From NCBI RefSeq assembly GCF_014651595.1, contig NZ_BMXE01000010.1:1-64000 (forward strand): a stretch of 64,000 nt of DNA, given 5' to 3'. Both the position numbers and the translations under genes were made by a program. How positions within the stretch are numbered: position 1 is the first letter of the stretch; the number at the start of each line of letters is the position of its first letter. The notes beneath the pieces were generated by a model. It was not told where the DNA came from. It worked only from the letters and a program-made list of their open reading frames with translations, and searched no databases. Source of the DNA: Pseudovibrio japonicus. Its GTDB lineage: Bacteria; Pseudomonadota; Alphaproteobacteria; Rhizobiales; Stappiaceae. This document shows positions 25,581 through 34,921 of the stretch, piece by piece.

Positions 25581-25611
25581 AGGCGGGTGTCGGTGGCATC
25601 CGCCTTTTTTG
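25581..25611 (+). terminator. rho-independent terminator of the TRAP operon
   Basis: Stem AAGGCGGGTG (25581-25590) with CATCCGCCTT (25599-25608) has one mismatch and an 8-base loop, followed by a T run. Position 33 bases behind the DctM stop fits the operon end. Confidence 0.8.
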
Positions 25612-26095
25612 ATGAGCAGGTTCAGGTATCTGGTGTGCGTTGGTCTTCTTGCAGGGCTATGGAAGGTGCTGTTGGGGGTGCAGGATATCCCCATAAGCTA
25701 CTCTGTTACTTCTGACTGGTAGTTCACTTGGGTTTGCTTGTGACCCCTCGTTTCTTATAGGTGTATTCTCGTTGTTCGCTCTAATAAGTGCTGGATGTTC
25801 TGTTGTTTGTTTCTGAAATTAAGTTTTTAACTGAGGGCTTTGGCGGGTTCTCAAGAAAACAACCTAAAATCTACCTCTGTAAATCATGGTATTATTTGTG
25901 ACTGTGGGACCTATATTGATATAAATCGCAGTGCATGATTTGATTGCCTGACATTTTCTTCTTGTTTTTCCCATGAGTGAGATATCGGGGTGATGTGGCT
26001 CTTCAGCTGCAGTGCTTCTGGTTGTCTGCGGCTAATTGCGTTCCTTTGCGCGTCATCAGGCTGGCTTTTGGGGGGAAGTCATTGGGGTGTAGGCA
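25612..26095. other. intergenic region without recognised features
   Basis: About 480 bases between the TRAP terminator and the TolC-type gene. Pyrimidine-rich tracts and AT-rich stretches near 25800-25960 would suit a promoter, but I find no clear promoter, RNA or gene. Confidence 0.35.
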
Positions 26096-27460
26096 ATGCT
26101 ATTTCGAGGTTCTTCTGTTGCACTGATACTCTGGGCACTTGGGGCAACCTGTGCCCATTCCGCCTCCTTAAGGGATGCGGTTGAAACTGCTGTTCTTACT
26201 AATCCGGATATTTTGGAGAGTGCTGCTCAAAGACGGGTGCGCGATTTGGAACTGCGTGCCTCTCAAAGTGCGTTCCTGCCGAAGCTGAGTCTCAATGCTT
26301 CCTTTGGTGCGGAGCGGTTTCGTAAGACGCGATCCACTTTGTCTGACCAATGGCGGGCGGGGAAGCAACTGCGTGTTGAGGCTGAGCAGTTGTTGTATGA
26401 CGGCTTTGGCTCGGTGAATGAAATCTATCGTCAAAGCGCCCGCGTTGATGGGGCGGCTTTGCGCGTTCTGGAGCGCTCCGAGGCGGTCGCGCTTGATGCG
26501 GTTGAGGCGTATATTGATGTTTTGCGTCATCAGGAAATCCTGAAAAAATCGAAGGACAACACTGCGCTTCATGAGCGTCTCGTCCAGGAGGTGAAAGAGC
26601 GGTTTGAGGGTGGACAAACCGGTTCTTCAGACCTTGCGCAGGCGCAGGAGCGCTTGGCGGCTACACGTATGATTACTGCAAGTGTGAAGAAGTCCCTGCT
26701 TGATGCGATGGCAAAGTACCGCCGTGTTGTCGGGGAAGCTCCCAATAATCTGAGCGCTGTGTCTACGGCGAGTGCCGGGGCCGTCAAAAGCCTGTCTTCT
26801 GCACTTGCTCTATCGCGTCAGAACAATCCTTTGGTCCTTTCGGCGCAGGCTGAAACGGATGCGGCTGGGTTTGAGCTTGAGAAAAGCAGGTCTTCCTTTT
26901 TGCCGCGTGTGACACTGAATGGGTCAGCCAACTTCGGTGATGATCTGAATGGGTATGAAGGACGCAGTGATGATTACCGCATTATGGTTCGTGTGAGCTG
27001 GAACCTTTACAACGGCGGGTATGAAACCGCGATGCAGGGCCGTGCGGCTGCACAGTTGACCGAAGCGCAGGCACGTACTGATCGTATACGGCGCCAGACG
27101 GATGAGGCTGTTGAGCAGGCATGGGCGTCTGTGCAGACAACGAAAGAGCGCATTGTTGCGCTGCGCCAGACTGTTGCTGCTAACGAGCGTGTGGTGAGTG
27201 GATACCGGCAGGAGTACAGCATTGGCCAGCGCTCACTTCTGGATGTGCTGAACGCGGAAAATGCCCTGTTTAACAGCCATATCGATCTGGTCTCTGCAGA
27301 ATATGTGTTGAAGTTCTCAACCTATCAGCTGCAAGGAACCACGGGCAATCTGCTGGCGATGTTTGGTATCGTGCCACCAGCTGAAGCGCGTGCAGACCGC
27401 CGTGTGACTGCATCAATTCTCCCTCAGTCGGACGGGTTTGCGCTTGAACCCTTGCGCTAA
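26096..27460 (+). CDS. TolC-family outer membrane efflux/secretion protein
   Basis: 454 aa. Signal peptide about 1-23 (ALGATCAHSASL). Two repeats of the outer-membrane-factor fold (about 25-215 and 235-420), each with long helical hairpins; NPDILESAAQ, NPLVLSAQAE and SWNLYNGGYETAMQGRAAA are family-typical, and the GQRSLLDVLNAENALFNSHIDL motif is that of type I secretion TolC/AggA proteins. It would form the trans-envelope duct for an inner-membrane exporter. No ABC transporter or adaptor gene adjoins it, so its partner is elsewhere. ATG 26096 gives a normal signal peptide. A terminator follows. Confidence 0.9.
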   Translation: MLFRGSSVALILWALGATCAHSASLRDAVETAVLTNPDILESAAQRRVRDLELRASQSAFLPKLSLNASFGAERFRKTRSTLSDQWRAGKQLRVEAEQLLYDGFGSVNEIYRQSARVDGAALRVLERSEAVALDAVEAYIDVLRHQEILKKSKDNTALHERLVQEVKERFEGGQTGSSDLAQAQERLAATRMITASVKKSLLDAMAKYRRVVGEAPNNLSAVSTASAGAVKSLSSALALSRQNNPLVLSAQAETDAAGFELEKSRSSFLPRVTLNGSANFGDDLNGYEGRSDDYRIMVRVSWNLYNGGYETAMQGRAAAQLTEAQARTDRIRRQTDEAVEQAWASVQTTKERIVALRQTVAANERVVSGYRQEYSIGQRSLLDVLNAENALFNSHIDLVSAEYVLKFSTYQLQGTTGNLLAMFGIVPPAEARADRRVTASILPQSDGFALEPLR

Positions 27461-27500
27461 GACTGTAGGGCGTTTGCGTCGAAGAGGGGTGCATTTGAAT

Positions 27501-27527
27501 GAGGGAGCCTACTTGGCTCCCTCTTGT
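27501..27527 (+). terminator. terminator behind the TolC-type gene
   Basis: Perfect 9-bp stem GAGGGAGCC (27501-27509) with GGCTCCCTC (27515-27523), 5-base loop, then TTGTCGTTTT. It lies 40 bases behind the stop. Confidence 0.75.
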
Positions 27528-27718
27528 CGTTTTAGGTGATGCAGCTTCGGCTGCGCTGTGCGCCGCTTGTGAAAGGGCACCTGACCTGAGCTTACGGTCC
27601 CAGATCACTCCTCGCGCCTGTGTTTGTCTGGTTCGAAAAATGCAACTTGCGGCAATTTACGAATCGTGCAACATATGAACTTGTTTTGTAGTTCAAATGT
27701 AATTCGTATGAGGGCATA

Positions 27719-28627
27719 ATGTATTTTACGCGACGTGTTTTTCAGATATTAATCTCCGGTCTGGCCGTTTTGGTGGGCCTTTCTTTCATGCAGCCATCTG
27801 TTGCAGAGACCTCTCGTTATGAGGTTGGGCCGATTGGTGAGCCACTTGGTGAGTTGAACATGCAGGTTTGGCGGGTTCCGGTTGATCTTGAAGATGGCGG
27901 TGGGACGATCACTCTGGAGGCAACTGTTTTCCGGCCCGATGGGGATGGACCGTTTCCTCTGGCAATTTTTACCCATGGAGCAGAACCGAATGCTCCGACT
28001 GATGGACCCTATGATTTTCGTCCTGACACTGCAATCAGATGGTTTATGTCAAAAGGATATGCGGTAGCTGCGCTTGTGCGCAGAGGTTACGGGCGCTCGG
28101 AAGGTCAACGTTCGGTGCTTGATGGTTTGGGCTGGCCGGAGCTGCTGACGCCGCATAGAGAACGGGCGAATGACATTAATAGTGCTGCAAAATACTTTCG
28201 AGATCAGCCGTTTGTGGAAGGTAACCGCATGGTCATGGTTGGTCTTTCTGCTGGCGGGAACGGTGTGCTTGCTGCCGCAAGTGAGAATCCAAAGGGTGTT
28301 CAAGGCGTTATCGCCTTTGTACCCGGTGGGGGGGCTATCAATCGGAATGAGCTGGAGGACAGGGACCTTACGGAGCGCGCCTTCCGGGCGTTTGGGGCAA
28401 CCAATAAGCTGCCTGTTCTTTGGGTTTATCCTGAGAATGACCAGTTCTACAGCCCAAAGCTGGCGCGGATCTTCTTTGAGGCTTACGCCGCAGAGACCAG
28501 TGCAGAGCAGGAATTGGTCATACTGCCACTTGAGGGCGAAGATGGACATGACATTCTTCTAAGGGATGATGGTCCGCAGATCTGGGGTGCTGCTGTTGAT
28601 GAGTTTCTTGATCGAGTGATGCCATAG
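27719..28627 (+). CDS. secreted alpha/beta hydrolase (dienelactone-hydrolase-like)
   Basis: 302 aa. Signal peptide about 1-29 (ending SVAETS), so probably periplasmic. Alpha/beta-hydrolase core with the oxyanion strand LAIFTHG, the nucleophile elbow GLSAGG (Ser near 177), an acid in VYPENDQFYSP and a late His in GEDGHDILL. The ALVRRGYGRSEG segment is typical for peptidase-S9/dienelactone-hydrolase-like relatives. Ester or amide substrate unknown. Monocistronic; short upstream gap. Confidence 0.83.
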   Translation: MYFTRRVFQILISGLAVLVGLSFMQPSVAETSRYEVGPIGEPLGELNMQVWRVPVDLEDGGGTITLEATVFRPDGDGPFPLAIFTHGAEPNAPTDGPYDFRPDTAIRWFMSKGYAVAALVRRGYGRSEGQRSVLDGLGWPELLTPHRERANDINSAAKYFRDQPFVEGNRMVMVGLSAGGNGVLAAASENPKGVQGVIAFVPGGGAINRNELEDRDLTERAFRAFGATNKLPVLWVYPENDQFYSPKLARIFFEAYAAETSAEQELVILPLEGEDGHDILLRDDGPQIWGAAVDEFLDRVMP

Positions 28628-28666
28628 ACGTTGCAGTTAGGGCGGGCTGGACGTGACGATCAGGTG

Positions 28667-28706
28667 AGGCGAGGGGGCAGGAAAGTTCTCTCGCCTTGTT
28701 GTTTTC
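28667..28706 (+). terminator. terminator behind the alpha/beta hydrolase gene
   Basis: AGGCGAG (28667-28673) pairs with CTCGCCT (28690-28696) around a 16-base loop; the downstream sequence is TGTTGTTTTC. The weak loop geometry lowers certainty. Confidence 0.5.
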
Positions 28707-28997
28707 TGCAATGGGAAATGCATTGAACGAGTCTGAGATTCGCCTTCAGACTTTTGAGACCGCCTGATCCAGTGTCAGGCGATCTGAAGCAAAGATTTGT
28801 AGGCCGCATACAATGCTGGTGGGGGATCTCGTTCATGATGGTATTGGGCAGGTAAGTCAGGGTTTGATGAGCTCAAAAACCGCTTAAGTCACTATGCGGA
28901 ATTGTGTTTTACTTATTACTTGACAATAGAACATGATGAATATCTCATTACCTTAATAAAAATAATGAAAAATTATTTCTTTGGGGGGAGAAGTTTT

Positions 28998-30230
28998 ATG
29001 TCTAAAGGTGTTGTCTGGAAAGCTAATTTAACTGCACTTCTGTTGTCTGCCAGCGTTATCTCTGCGGAAGCTGATGGCGTCAAGATTGGATACATTGATC
29101 CGCTATCAGGTCCGTTTGGGAGTACGGGAGATGCGGGGCTGAAGCACTTCCGTTATGCGGCAAATGAAATCAATGCTGCTGGTGGCATGGGTGGTATGCA
29201 GGTCGAAGTGATTGGTTTTGATAATAAACTCAATCCGAAAGAGAGTCTTGTTCAGCTGCAGAAGGCGATTGATCAAGGGGTTCGTTTTGTTGTTCAGGGG
29301 AATGGGTCGAGCGCTGCGAATGCGTTGACTGATGCGATTGCCAAGCACAACAAACGTAATCCTGGGGAAGAGGTACTTTTCCTCAACTATGCGGCGGTTG
29401 ATCCGGCTCTGACCAACAAAAAATGCAACTACTGGCACTTCCGTTTTGATGCCCACGTGGACATGAAAATGGCGGGTCTGACGGACTGGCTGCAGAATCA
29501 GAAGGACATCAAAACAGCTTACATTCTGGCGCAGGACTATTCCTTTGGTCGTGCCTTTACTGATGCTGCGAAGTCGATGATCACCGAGAAACGTCCGGAT
29601 ATGAAGATCGTGGGGGCGGAGCTTCATCCTATTGGCAGGGTTAAGGATTTCACGCCGTATGTACAGAAGATGATGAGTGCAAAAGCTGATGTTGTGCTCA
29701 CCGGAAACTGGGGCACGGATATGACGCTATTGGTGAAAGCGGCCAATGCGTCCGGTCATCAGGTTCCGTATCTGACGTTCTATGGTGGGGGTCTTGGTGC
29801 GCCGACTGCGATGGGACAAAGTGCCGTTGGTCTTGTAAAGCAGATCACCGAGTTCCATGAAAATATTGAAGCTTCAGACGAGCAGATGGCTCGGGTGGAT
29901 GACTTTGAGGAAGTCAATAATCTTGATTACTATTATGAGCGTGTTTTCACCTTGATGAACATGCTTGATAAGGCGATTGATGGTGTTGGCTCTGTGGATG
30001 TGCCGAAGATTGCAGCAACTCTGGAAGGCATGACTTATGAGACACCTTATGGCGAGGTGACTATGCGGGCGGACGATCACCAGTTGATCCAACCTCTTTA
30101 TATCTCAACATTTTCTGAGGGCGTGGAGCGCGATGTGGAGAACACCGGCTTCGGGTTCGAGACAGATATTGCCATTCCAGCTGCTGCAACAGAACTACCG
30201 ACTACCTGCAAGATGCGGCGGCCTTCCTAA
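28998..30230 (+). CDS. branched-chain-amino-acid-type ABC transporter substrate-binding protein
   Basis: 410 aa periplasmic type I binding protein (Peripla_BP_6/LivJ-like). Signal peptide about 1-27 (ASVISAEADG). The mature start VKIGYIDPLSGPFGSTGDAG is diagnostic, followed by AANEINAAGGMGGMQVEVIGFDNKLNPKES. Ligands of this family include amino acids, amides, urea and aromatic or dicarboxylic acids. Since the downstream cluster encodes acyl-CoA beta-oxidation enzymes, a carboxylic acid is more likely than an amino acid. Start ATG 28998 follows GGGGGGAGAAGTTTT. First gene of a five-gene transporter operon; a hairpin separates it from the permeases. Confidence 0.92.
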   Translation: MSKGVVWKANLTALLLSASVISAEADGVKIGYIDPLSGPFGSTGDAGLKHFRYAANEINAAGGMGGMQVEVIGFDNKLNPKESLVQLQKAIDQGVRFVVQGNGSSAANALTDAIAKHNKRNPGEEVLFLNYAAVDPALTNKKCNYWHFRFDAHVDMKMAGLTDWLQNQKDIKTAYILAQDYSFGRAFTDAAKSMITEKRPDMKIVGAELHPIGRVKDFTPYVQKMMSAKADVVLTGNWGTDMTLLVKAANASGHQVPYLTFYGGGLGAPTAMGQSAVGLVKQITEFHENIEASDEQMARVDDFEEVNNLDYYYERVFTLMNMLDKAIDGVGSVDVPKIAATLEGMTYETPYGEVTMRADDHQLIQPLYISTFSEGVERDVENTGFGFETDIAIPAAATELPTTCKMRRPS

Positions 30231-30249
30231 CGATCTTTCTTGATCATTT

Positions 30250-30288
30250 GCATGCTCGGGCAATCGGGCCTGAGCATGCGCGCTTTTC
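30250..30288 (+). terminator. intercistronic hairpin behind the substrate-binding-protein gene
   Basis: GCATGCTC (30250-30257) pairs with GAGCATGC (30272-30279), with three additional G-C pairs inside, then GCGCTTTTCTT. It lies in the 70-base gap before the LivH-type gene and probably reduces read-through or protects the binding-protein mRNA, as at 23592 for the TRAP system. Confidence 0.7.
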
Positions 30289-30300
30289 TTGAGGGATGTT

Positions 30301-31233
30301 ATGGAGACGGTTGTTTTTGCTCTGCTCAACGGGCTGATCTACGGCTTGTTGCTGTTTATGTTGTCCAGCGGATTGACGTTGATTTTCAGTATGATGGGCG
30401 TTCTTAATTTCGCTCATGCCAGTTTTTACATGCTGGGTGCGTACTTTGCTTTTACCCTTGGACAGCACACCGGTTTCTGGTTTGCGTTATTTCTGGCGCC
30501 GATTTGCGTTGGAGCCGCTGGAGCCTGCGTTGAAAGGTGGGGCCTGCGCAAAGTGCATGCGCGCGGGCATGTGGCCGAGCTGCTTTTCACGTTCGGGCTG
30601 GCTTATGTCATTGAGGAGCTGGTGAAGATCATCTGGGGCAAGTTCGCGGTTGCCTACGAGATTCCTCCGGAACTCAATTTTTCACTCTTCAAACTTTTTG
30701 GTTCGCAGTATCCGGCCTACCGGATTTTCATGCTGGTCGTTTCCATCGCGATGCTGGCGGGGCTTTGGTACCTGCTGAAGCGAACCCGTATTGGGCTCAT
30801 CATTCAGGCCTCTTTGACACACCCGAATATGGTGGCTCATCTGGGGCATAACGTGCCGCGAATCTTTATGCTGGTGTTTGCAGCCGGGTGTGCGCTGGCG
30901 GGACTGGCCGGAGTGATCGGCGGAAACTATCTGGTGACCGAGCCGTCCATGGCGTTCTCCATCGGGCCGATTGTCTTTGTGGTTGTTGTGGTTGGCGGTA
31001 TGGGCAGTCTGGAAGGGGCGTTTATTGCCAGCTTGCTGATTGGGTTTCTGCAAACCTTCGCCATTTCAATTGATAGCAGCTTTGCCGAGATCTTCTCGTT
31101 TGCCGGTTTGAGCGCGGATGGTGATGTCGGGCGCATCACGATTGCGTCTCTTGCTCCCATGTTGCCGTTTATTCTTTTGGTTTTGATGTTGATGCTGCGC
31201 CCGCGTGGCCTGATGGGGGAGCGTGAGTTTTGA
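30301..31233 (+). CDS. LivH-type ABC transporter permease
   Basis: 310 aa, about eight membrane helices. Family signatures are ALLNGLIYGLLLFMLSSGLTLIFSMMGVLNFAHASFYMLGAY near the start and GGMGSLEGAFIASLLIGF in the second half. ATG 30301 follows GAGGGATGTT; an in-frame TTG 12 bases upstream is less likely. The 3' end overlaps the LivM gene by 4 bases. Confidence 0.93.
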   Translation: METVVFALLNGLIYGLLLFMLSSGLTLIFSMMGVLNFAHASFYMLGAYFAFTLGQHTGFWFALFLAPICVGAAGACVERWGLRKVHARGHVAELLFTFGLAYVIEELVKIIWGKFAVAYEIPPELNFSLFKLFGSQYPAYRIFMLVVSIAMLAGLWYLLKRTRIGLIIQASLTHPNMVAHLGHNVPRIFMLVFAAGCALAGLAGVIGGNYLVTEPSMAFSIGPIVFVVVVVGGMGSLEGAFIASLLIGFLQTFAISIDSSFAEIFSFAGLSADGDVGRITIASLAPMLPFILLVLMLMLRPRGLMGEREF

Positions 31234-32507
31234 CCGACTACAGTCTTGACCGGGTGCCTGATCTGGCCCCAAGTGCACGCTACAAGTTTGCGACGCGGGT
31301 TCTGCCGTTGTTGCTGCTTGCTTTGATCCTCCTGAGCATTCCGTTATTCGAGCCTTCCAGAACGTGGTTGTCACTGTTTAATGCTATCGGCATTAATATG
31401 GTTTTTGCGCTGTCTTACAATATGTTGCTGGGGCAGGCGGGGCTTCTTTCGTTTGGGCATGCTGTTTACTTTGGCCTTGGCGGTTATGCAGCTATGCATG
31501 GGATGAATGCGATTGAGAATGCCAGTTATGACGGTGGTATCTGGGCGGCGTTTCCTATGTTTGGTTTGCCCCTGGTGGGCTTTGCTGGTGGAGCGCTCGC
31601 TGGGGCGTTGATTGGCTTTCCGTCTTGTCGCCGTTCTGATGTGCCGTTTGCCATGATCTCGCTTGGCATTGCTGAACTTGTTGCCGCTGCTGGTTTCATG
31701 TTCATCAGCGTGTTTGGCGGTGAAGAGGGCATTACGGGCGACCGGATGAACGGCATTGAGCTGTTTGGGCTTTCTCTTGGTCCGCTGGGGGATGTGTACT
31801 GGTTTATCGCGTTCTGGACCTTTGTTGGGGTCGCATTGATGTACGCCTTCACCCGAACGCCGCTTGGCAAGATGGCGCAGGCGGTTCGGGATAATCCGGA
31901 ACGGGTGAAGTTTGTTGGCTATAATCCCAACCGGGTGCGCTATCTGGTGTTTATCGCAGCTGGGGGCTTTGCTGGATTGGCGGGCGGTATGTCTGCGGTC
32001 AACTACGAGATCTTCACGCCGGAAAGCCTGAGCGTCATTCCGTCAGGTCTGGTGCTTCTGATGGCATTCATTGGTGGTGCGCGTTATTTTGCTGGCCCTA
32101 TCCTCGGGGCAGTGGTGCTGACCTATATGCAGTCCAACCTTTCTGACTATTCAGAGGCGTGGCTGCTTTATCTGGGACTGTTGTTTATCGGAATGATCCT
32201 GTTTGCACCGGGCGGTCTTGCGGGGCTGTTGCTGAGCGGGACAGCTGCCTTGAAGCATTCGCTTTCGGTGAAAGGGCTTTTGCGGGTCGGGGCTTTTGCC
32301 AGTTCGGCTCTGCTGGCTGCTGCGGGTATCATTGTGTTGGTAGAGCTTGCGGTGCGGTACTCCAACGGGTTTGGAGAGGCGTTTGAGCCGTTTGGTTTGC
32401 ATCTGGCACCTGACCAGATGATGTCCTGGGTGGTTGGTCTCGTGCTTGCAGGCGTTGGCATAGGCGCACTCAAAGTGCTTTCCAAGCAAGGGGGTATGGG
32501 CTCATGA
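31230..32507 (+). CDS. LivM-type ABC transporter permease
   Basis: 425 aa, inner membrane. LivM signatures: NMVFALSYNMLLGQAGLLSFGHAVYFGLGGY (near 50-85), the EAA-like AVRDNPERVKFVGYNPNRVRYLVF loop and AGGFAGLAGGMSAVNYEIFTPESL. It starts with TTG 31230 within the livH-type stop (TTTTGA) behind GGGGGAGCGTGAG. The C-terminal about 80 residues, with two additional hydrophobic stretches, extend beyond a minimal LivM. Confidence 0.92.
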   Translation: MTDYSLDRVPDLAPSARYKFATRVLPLLLLALILLSIPLFEPSRTWLSLFNAIGINMVFALSYNMLLGQAGLLSFGHAVYFGLGGYAAMHGMNAIENASYDGGIWAAFPMFGLPLVGFAGGALAGALIGFPSCRRSDVPFAMISLGIAELVAAAGFMFISVFGGEEGITGDRMNGIELFGLSLGPLGDVYWFIAFWTFVGVALMYAFTRTPLGKMAQAVRDNPERVKFVGYNPNRVRYLVFIAAGGFAGLAGGMSAVNYEIFTPESLSVIPSGLVLLMAFIGGARYFAGPILGAVVLTYMQSNLSDYSEAWLLYLGLLFIGMILFAPGGLAGLLLSGTAALKHSLSVKGLLRVGAFASSALLAAAGIIVLVELAVRYSNGFGEAFEPFGLHLAPDQMMSWVVGLVLAGVGIGALKVLSKQGGMGS

Positions 32508-33274
32508 GTGCACTTGCTTTACAGCTGAAAGACCTTCGCAAAAGCTTTGGTCCGGCGAAGATCATTGAGGGGGTGTCGCTGGACATCGCGCGCGGCGAAC
32601 GGCATGCAATTATTGGTCCCAACGGGGCTGGCAAGTCTACACTGTTCAACCTCATCTCTGGCCTGTTCCCGCCAAGTTCGGGGCAGATCAGTTTAGGCGG
32701 CAAACAGATCAATGGCCTCAAACCTCACCAGATCAACCGGCTCGGGTTGTCGCGCAGTTTTCAGGTCTCCAACATTTTTGCCAATATGTCGGTGCGCGAG
32801 AATGTTCGCTGCGGGGTGTTGTGGTCGCTTGGGTATGGGCACAGTTTCTGGCGCAATATCGGGAACCTAAAGGAGGTGCAGCATAAGACTGCTGAAGTGC
32901 TGGAAAAGGTGGGGCTGACGGAAAAGGCGGACGTGCCTGCGGTGCTGCTGACTTACGCGGATCAACGCACGCTGGAGATTGCCATTACCATTGCTGGCGG
33001 GGCAGATGTGATATTGCTGGATGAACCGACAGCGGGCATGAGCCATTCTGAGACGGCCCGAGCGATCGAGCTGATCGAGCGGGCGACGGAAGGCAAAACC
33101 CTTTTGATTGTGGAGCACGATATGGGGGTTGTGTTTGGTCTTTCCGACCGGATCTCCGTGCTCGTTTATGGGGAGATTATTGCAACGGGAACGCCGGAGG
33201 AGATCAGAGGCAATGCGCGTGTGCGTGAGGCGTATCTTGGAGATGAGACTGACATGGCGGAGGTGACAGCATGA
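32504..33274 (+). CDS. LivG-type ABC transporter ATP-binding protein
   Basis: 256 aa nucleotide-binding subunit. Walker A GPNGAGKST (about 39-47), the LivG-typical GLSRSFQVSNIFANMSVRENVRCG, Walker B VILLDEPTAGM and the H-loop VEHDMGVVFGLSDR. The signature motif is unusual: LTYADQRTLEIA in place of LSYGQQRxLE, i.e. the LSGGQ-type glycine pair is replaced. Start overlaps the LivM stop (ATGA). Confidence 0.92.
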   Translation: MSALALQLKDLRKSFGPAKIIEGVSLDIARGERHAIIGPNGAGKSTLFNLISGLFPPSSGQISLGGKQINGLKPHQINRLGLSRSFQVSNIFANMSVRENVRCGVLWSLGYGHSFWRNIGNLKEVQHKTAEVLEKVGLTEKADVPAVLLTYADQRTLEIAITIAGGADVILLDEPTAGMSHSETARAIELIERATEGKTLLIVEHDMGVVFGLSDRISVLVYGEIIATGTPEEIRGNARVREAYLGDETDMAEVTA

Positions 33275-33990
33275 GCGGTCCTGTTGCAAATGAAATGCTG
33301 AAAATTCGCGATCTGCATGCGTATTACGGCAAGAGCCATGTGCTGCGCGGTGTTTCCATGGATGTGCCAAGGGGCAGTGTCACGGCGCTTTTGGGGCGCA
33401 ATGGCGTGGGGCGCTCGACCACGGCCAAAGCGATTATGGGGGAGGTGGCTCCAAAAGGAGACATTTGGTTTAAGGGCGAGAATATCTCTGGCCTGCCAAG
33501 CCATGCCATTGCCTGCAAGGGCCTTGGGTATGTGCCGGAGAACCGGGATATCTTCCCGCTTATGAGTGTGCGGGATAATCTTTTGCTTGGCATCAAGGAT
33601 ATGCGTAAGCCGGGCAAGTGGAGCATCGAGCAGATGCTTGATATGTTCCCTAATCTCAAGTCCCGTGCAGATACGCCAGCGGGTGTGCTTTCCGGTGGTG
33701 AAAAGCAGATGCTGACCATCTGCCGAACGCTGATGGGAGACCCGGATCTTATCATTATCGACGAGCCAACCGAAGGGCTTGCGCCGAAGATCGTCACACA
33801 GGTTGGGGAGCTGATTGCGCAGATTGCTCAGGCGGGGGTTTCGATCTTGCTGGTGGAGCAGAAGCTTTCCATTGCGCTGAAGATCGCCCAGCAGGTTTAC
33901 GTGATGGGCCATGGCGAGATTGTTTATCACGGCACGCCGGAGGAGTTTCGTGTGCGTGATGATATCCGGCGGGAATGGCTGGAGGTGTGA
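33271..33990 (+). CDS. LivF-type ABC transporter ATP-binding protein with Arg in Walker A
   Basis: 239 aa nucleotide-binding subunit, partner of the LivG-type protein. Walker A reads GRNGVGRSTT: the invariant lysine is Arg48 (codon CGC). The remaining motifs are normal: signature LSGGEKQML, Walker B LIIIDEPTEGLAP and the H-loop VEQKLSIALKIA. Start ATG overlaps the livG-type stop. The five genes 28998-33990 form one importer; 70 bases later comes the IclR gene on the same strand. Confidence 0.92.
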   Translation: MSGPVANEMLKIRDLHAYYGKSHVLRGVSMDVPRGSVTALLGRNGVGRSTTAKAIMGEVAPKGDIWFKGENISGLPSHAIACKGLGYVPENRDIFPLMSVRDNLLLGIKDMRKPGKWSIEQMLDMFPNLKSRADTPAGVLSGGEKQMLTICRTLMGDPDLIIIDEPTEGLAPKIVTQVGELIAQIAQAGVSILLVEQKLSIALKIAQQVYVMGHGEIVYHGTPEEFRVRDDIRREWLEV

Positions 33991-34062
33991 AGCCTTTTTC
34001 TTGGAGAAGTGCGGTGGCACACTTTGCTGGTGTTCTTTGAGGCCTGTGATGTGTGCTAGCAA

Positions 34063-34899
34063 GTGACTGCACAGGATTGGAATGGGGTTGGAACGTTGAC
34101 GGGAAGTGAAGAGAAAGACCGGCGGTTTGCAACAACGCTGGCGCGCGGATTGCAGGTTTTGCGGGCGTTCCGGGCTTCTGATGACGGGCTTGGCAATCAG
34201 GAGATCTCGCAGCGTACCGGCATTCCCAAGTCTACGGTTTCCCGCTTGACCTTCACACTGCAACAGCTGGGCTATCTCAGCCATGCGCGGCGTCATGACC
34301 GCTATCGGTTTGGTCCGGCGGCGCTGGCACTGGGCAATATTGCCAGTGCCTCGGTTTCCTTCATTGAGACGGCCAATCCCATGCTGCAGCAGCTTGCCGA
34401 TGAGACGGGCACGCTGGCTCTGCTGGCGGTGCTTGACGAAAACAAGATGCTTTTGACCAAAACCTGGCGGCCACAAGGGGCACCTGCCATCTGGCTGGAA
34501 GTGGGGCACCGCATTCCCATCACCGGCTCTTCCTCCGGTCTTGCCTATCTGGCAAGTGTGACGGAGCGCGAGTTTGCGCGGGTGTGTGAGCGTGTGCCGG
34601 ATCACGGTCTTTCTGACGAGGCGCTGGAGGCGGCCAGAGCTGCCGGTTATTCCCAGTTGCTTGCTCAGGGCTTTGTGATTGTTGATGAAGACAAGCGCTA
34701 TGCTGAAAACATCAATGCGGTTTCGGTGGGCTTTCGCTCGCAGGATTTTGGTGAGCCGGTTGCGATCAGCTGCGGGGCAACGCCGGACATGCTGAGTTAT
34801 GAGCGCATGCATGATGAGGTTGGGCCCAAGCTGCGCGACCGGGTGAAAGAGCTGGAGCGGGCGCTGGGCTTGCCCTCTGTTCTGGTGAACCGCGGTTGA
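34063..34899 (+). CDS. IclR-family transcriptional regulator
   Basis: 278 aa. N-terminal winged HTH (about 20-80: FATTLARGLQVLRAF, NQEISQRTGIPKSTVSRLTFTLQQLGYL) and C-terminal IclR effector domain (about 95-270). GTG 34063 is the first start in frame; TTG 34096 is an alternative. It sits between the transporter and the acyl-CoA dehydrogenase genes, all on the + strand, and is the natural regulator of both. An IclR-like operator lies at 34922-34938. Confidence 0.9.
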   Translation: MTAQDWNGVGTLTGSEEKDRRFATTLARGLQVLRAFRASDDGLGNQEISQRTGIPKSTVSRLTFTLQQLGYLSHARRHDRYRFGPAALALGNIASASVSFIETANPMLQQLADETGTLALLAVLDENKMLLTKTWRPQGAPAIWLEVGHRIPITGSSSGLAYLASVTEREFARVCERVPDHGLSDEALEAARAAGYSQLLAQGFVIVDEDKRYAENINAVSVGFRSQDFGEPVAISCGATPDMLSYERMHDEVGPKLRDRVKELERALGLPSVLVNRG

Positions 34900-34921
34900 G
34901 CTTCGTGCGGGATTGGCTCTA

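Noticed and set aside
26096-28627. Type I secretion system with TolC plus secreted hydrolase as substrate
   Set aside because: No ABC exporter or adaptor adjoins, a terminator separates the genes, and the hydrolase has a normal Sec signal peptide.
33166-34812. 548-codon minus-strand open frame opposite LivF and IclR genes
   Set aside because: It is the antisense of two well-supported genes, has no family resemblance (His, Arg and Gln-rich) and no ribosome site.
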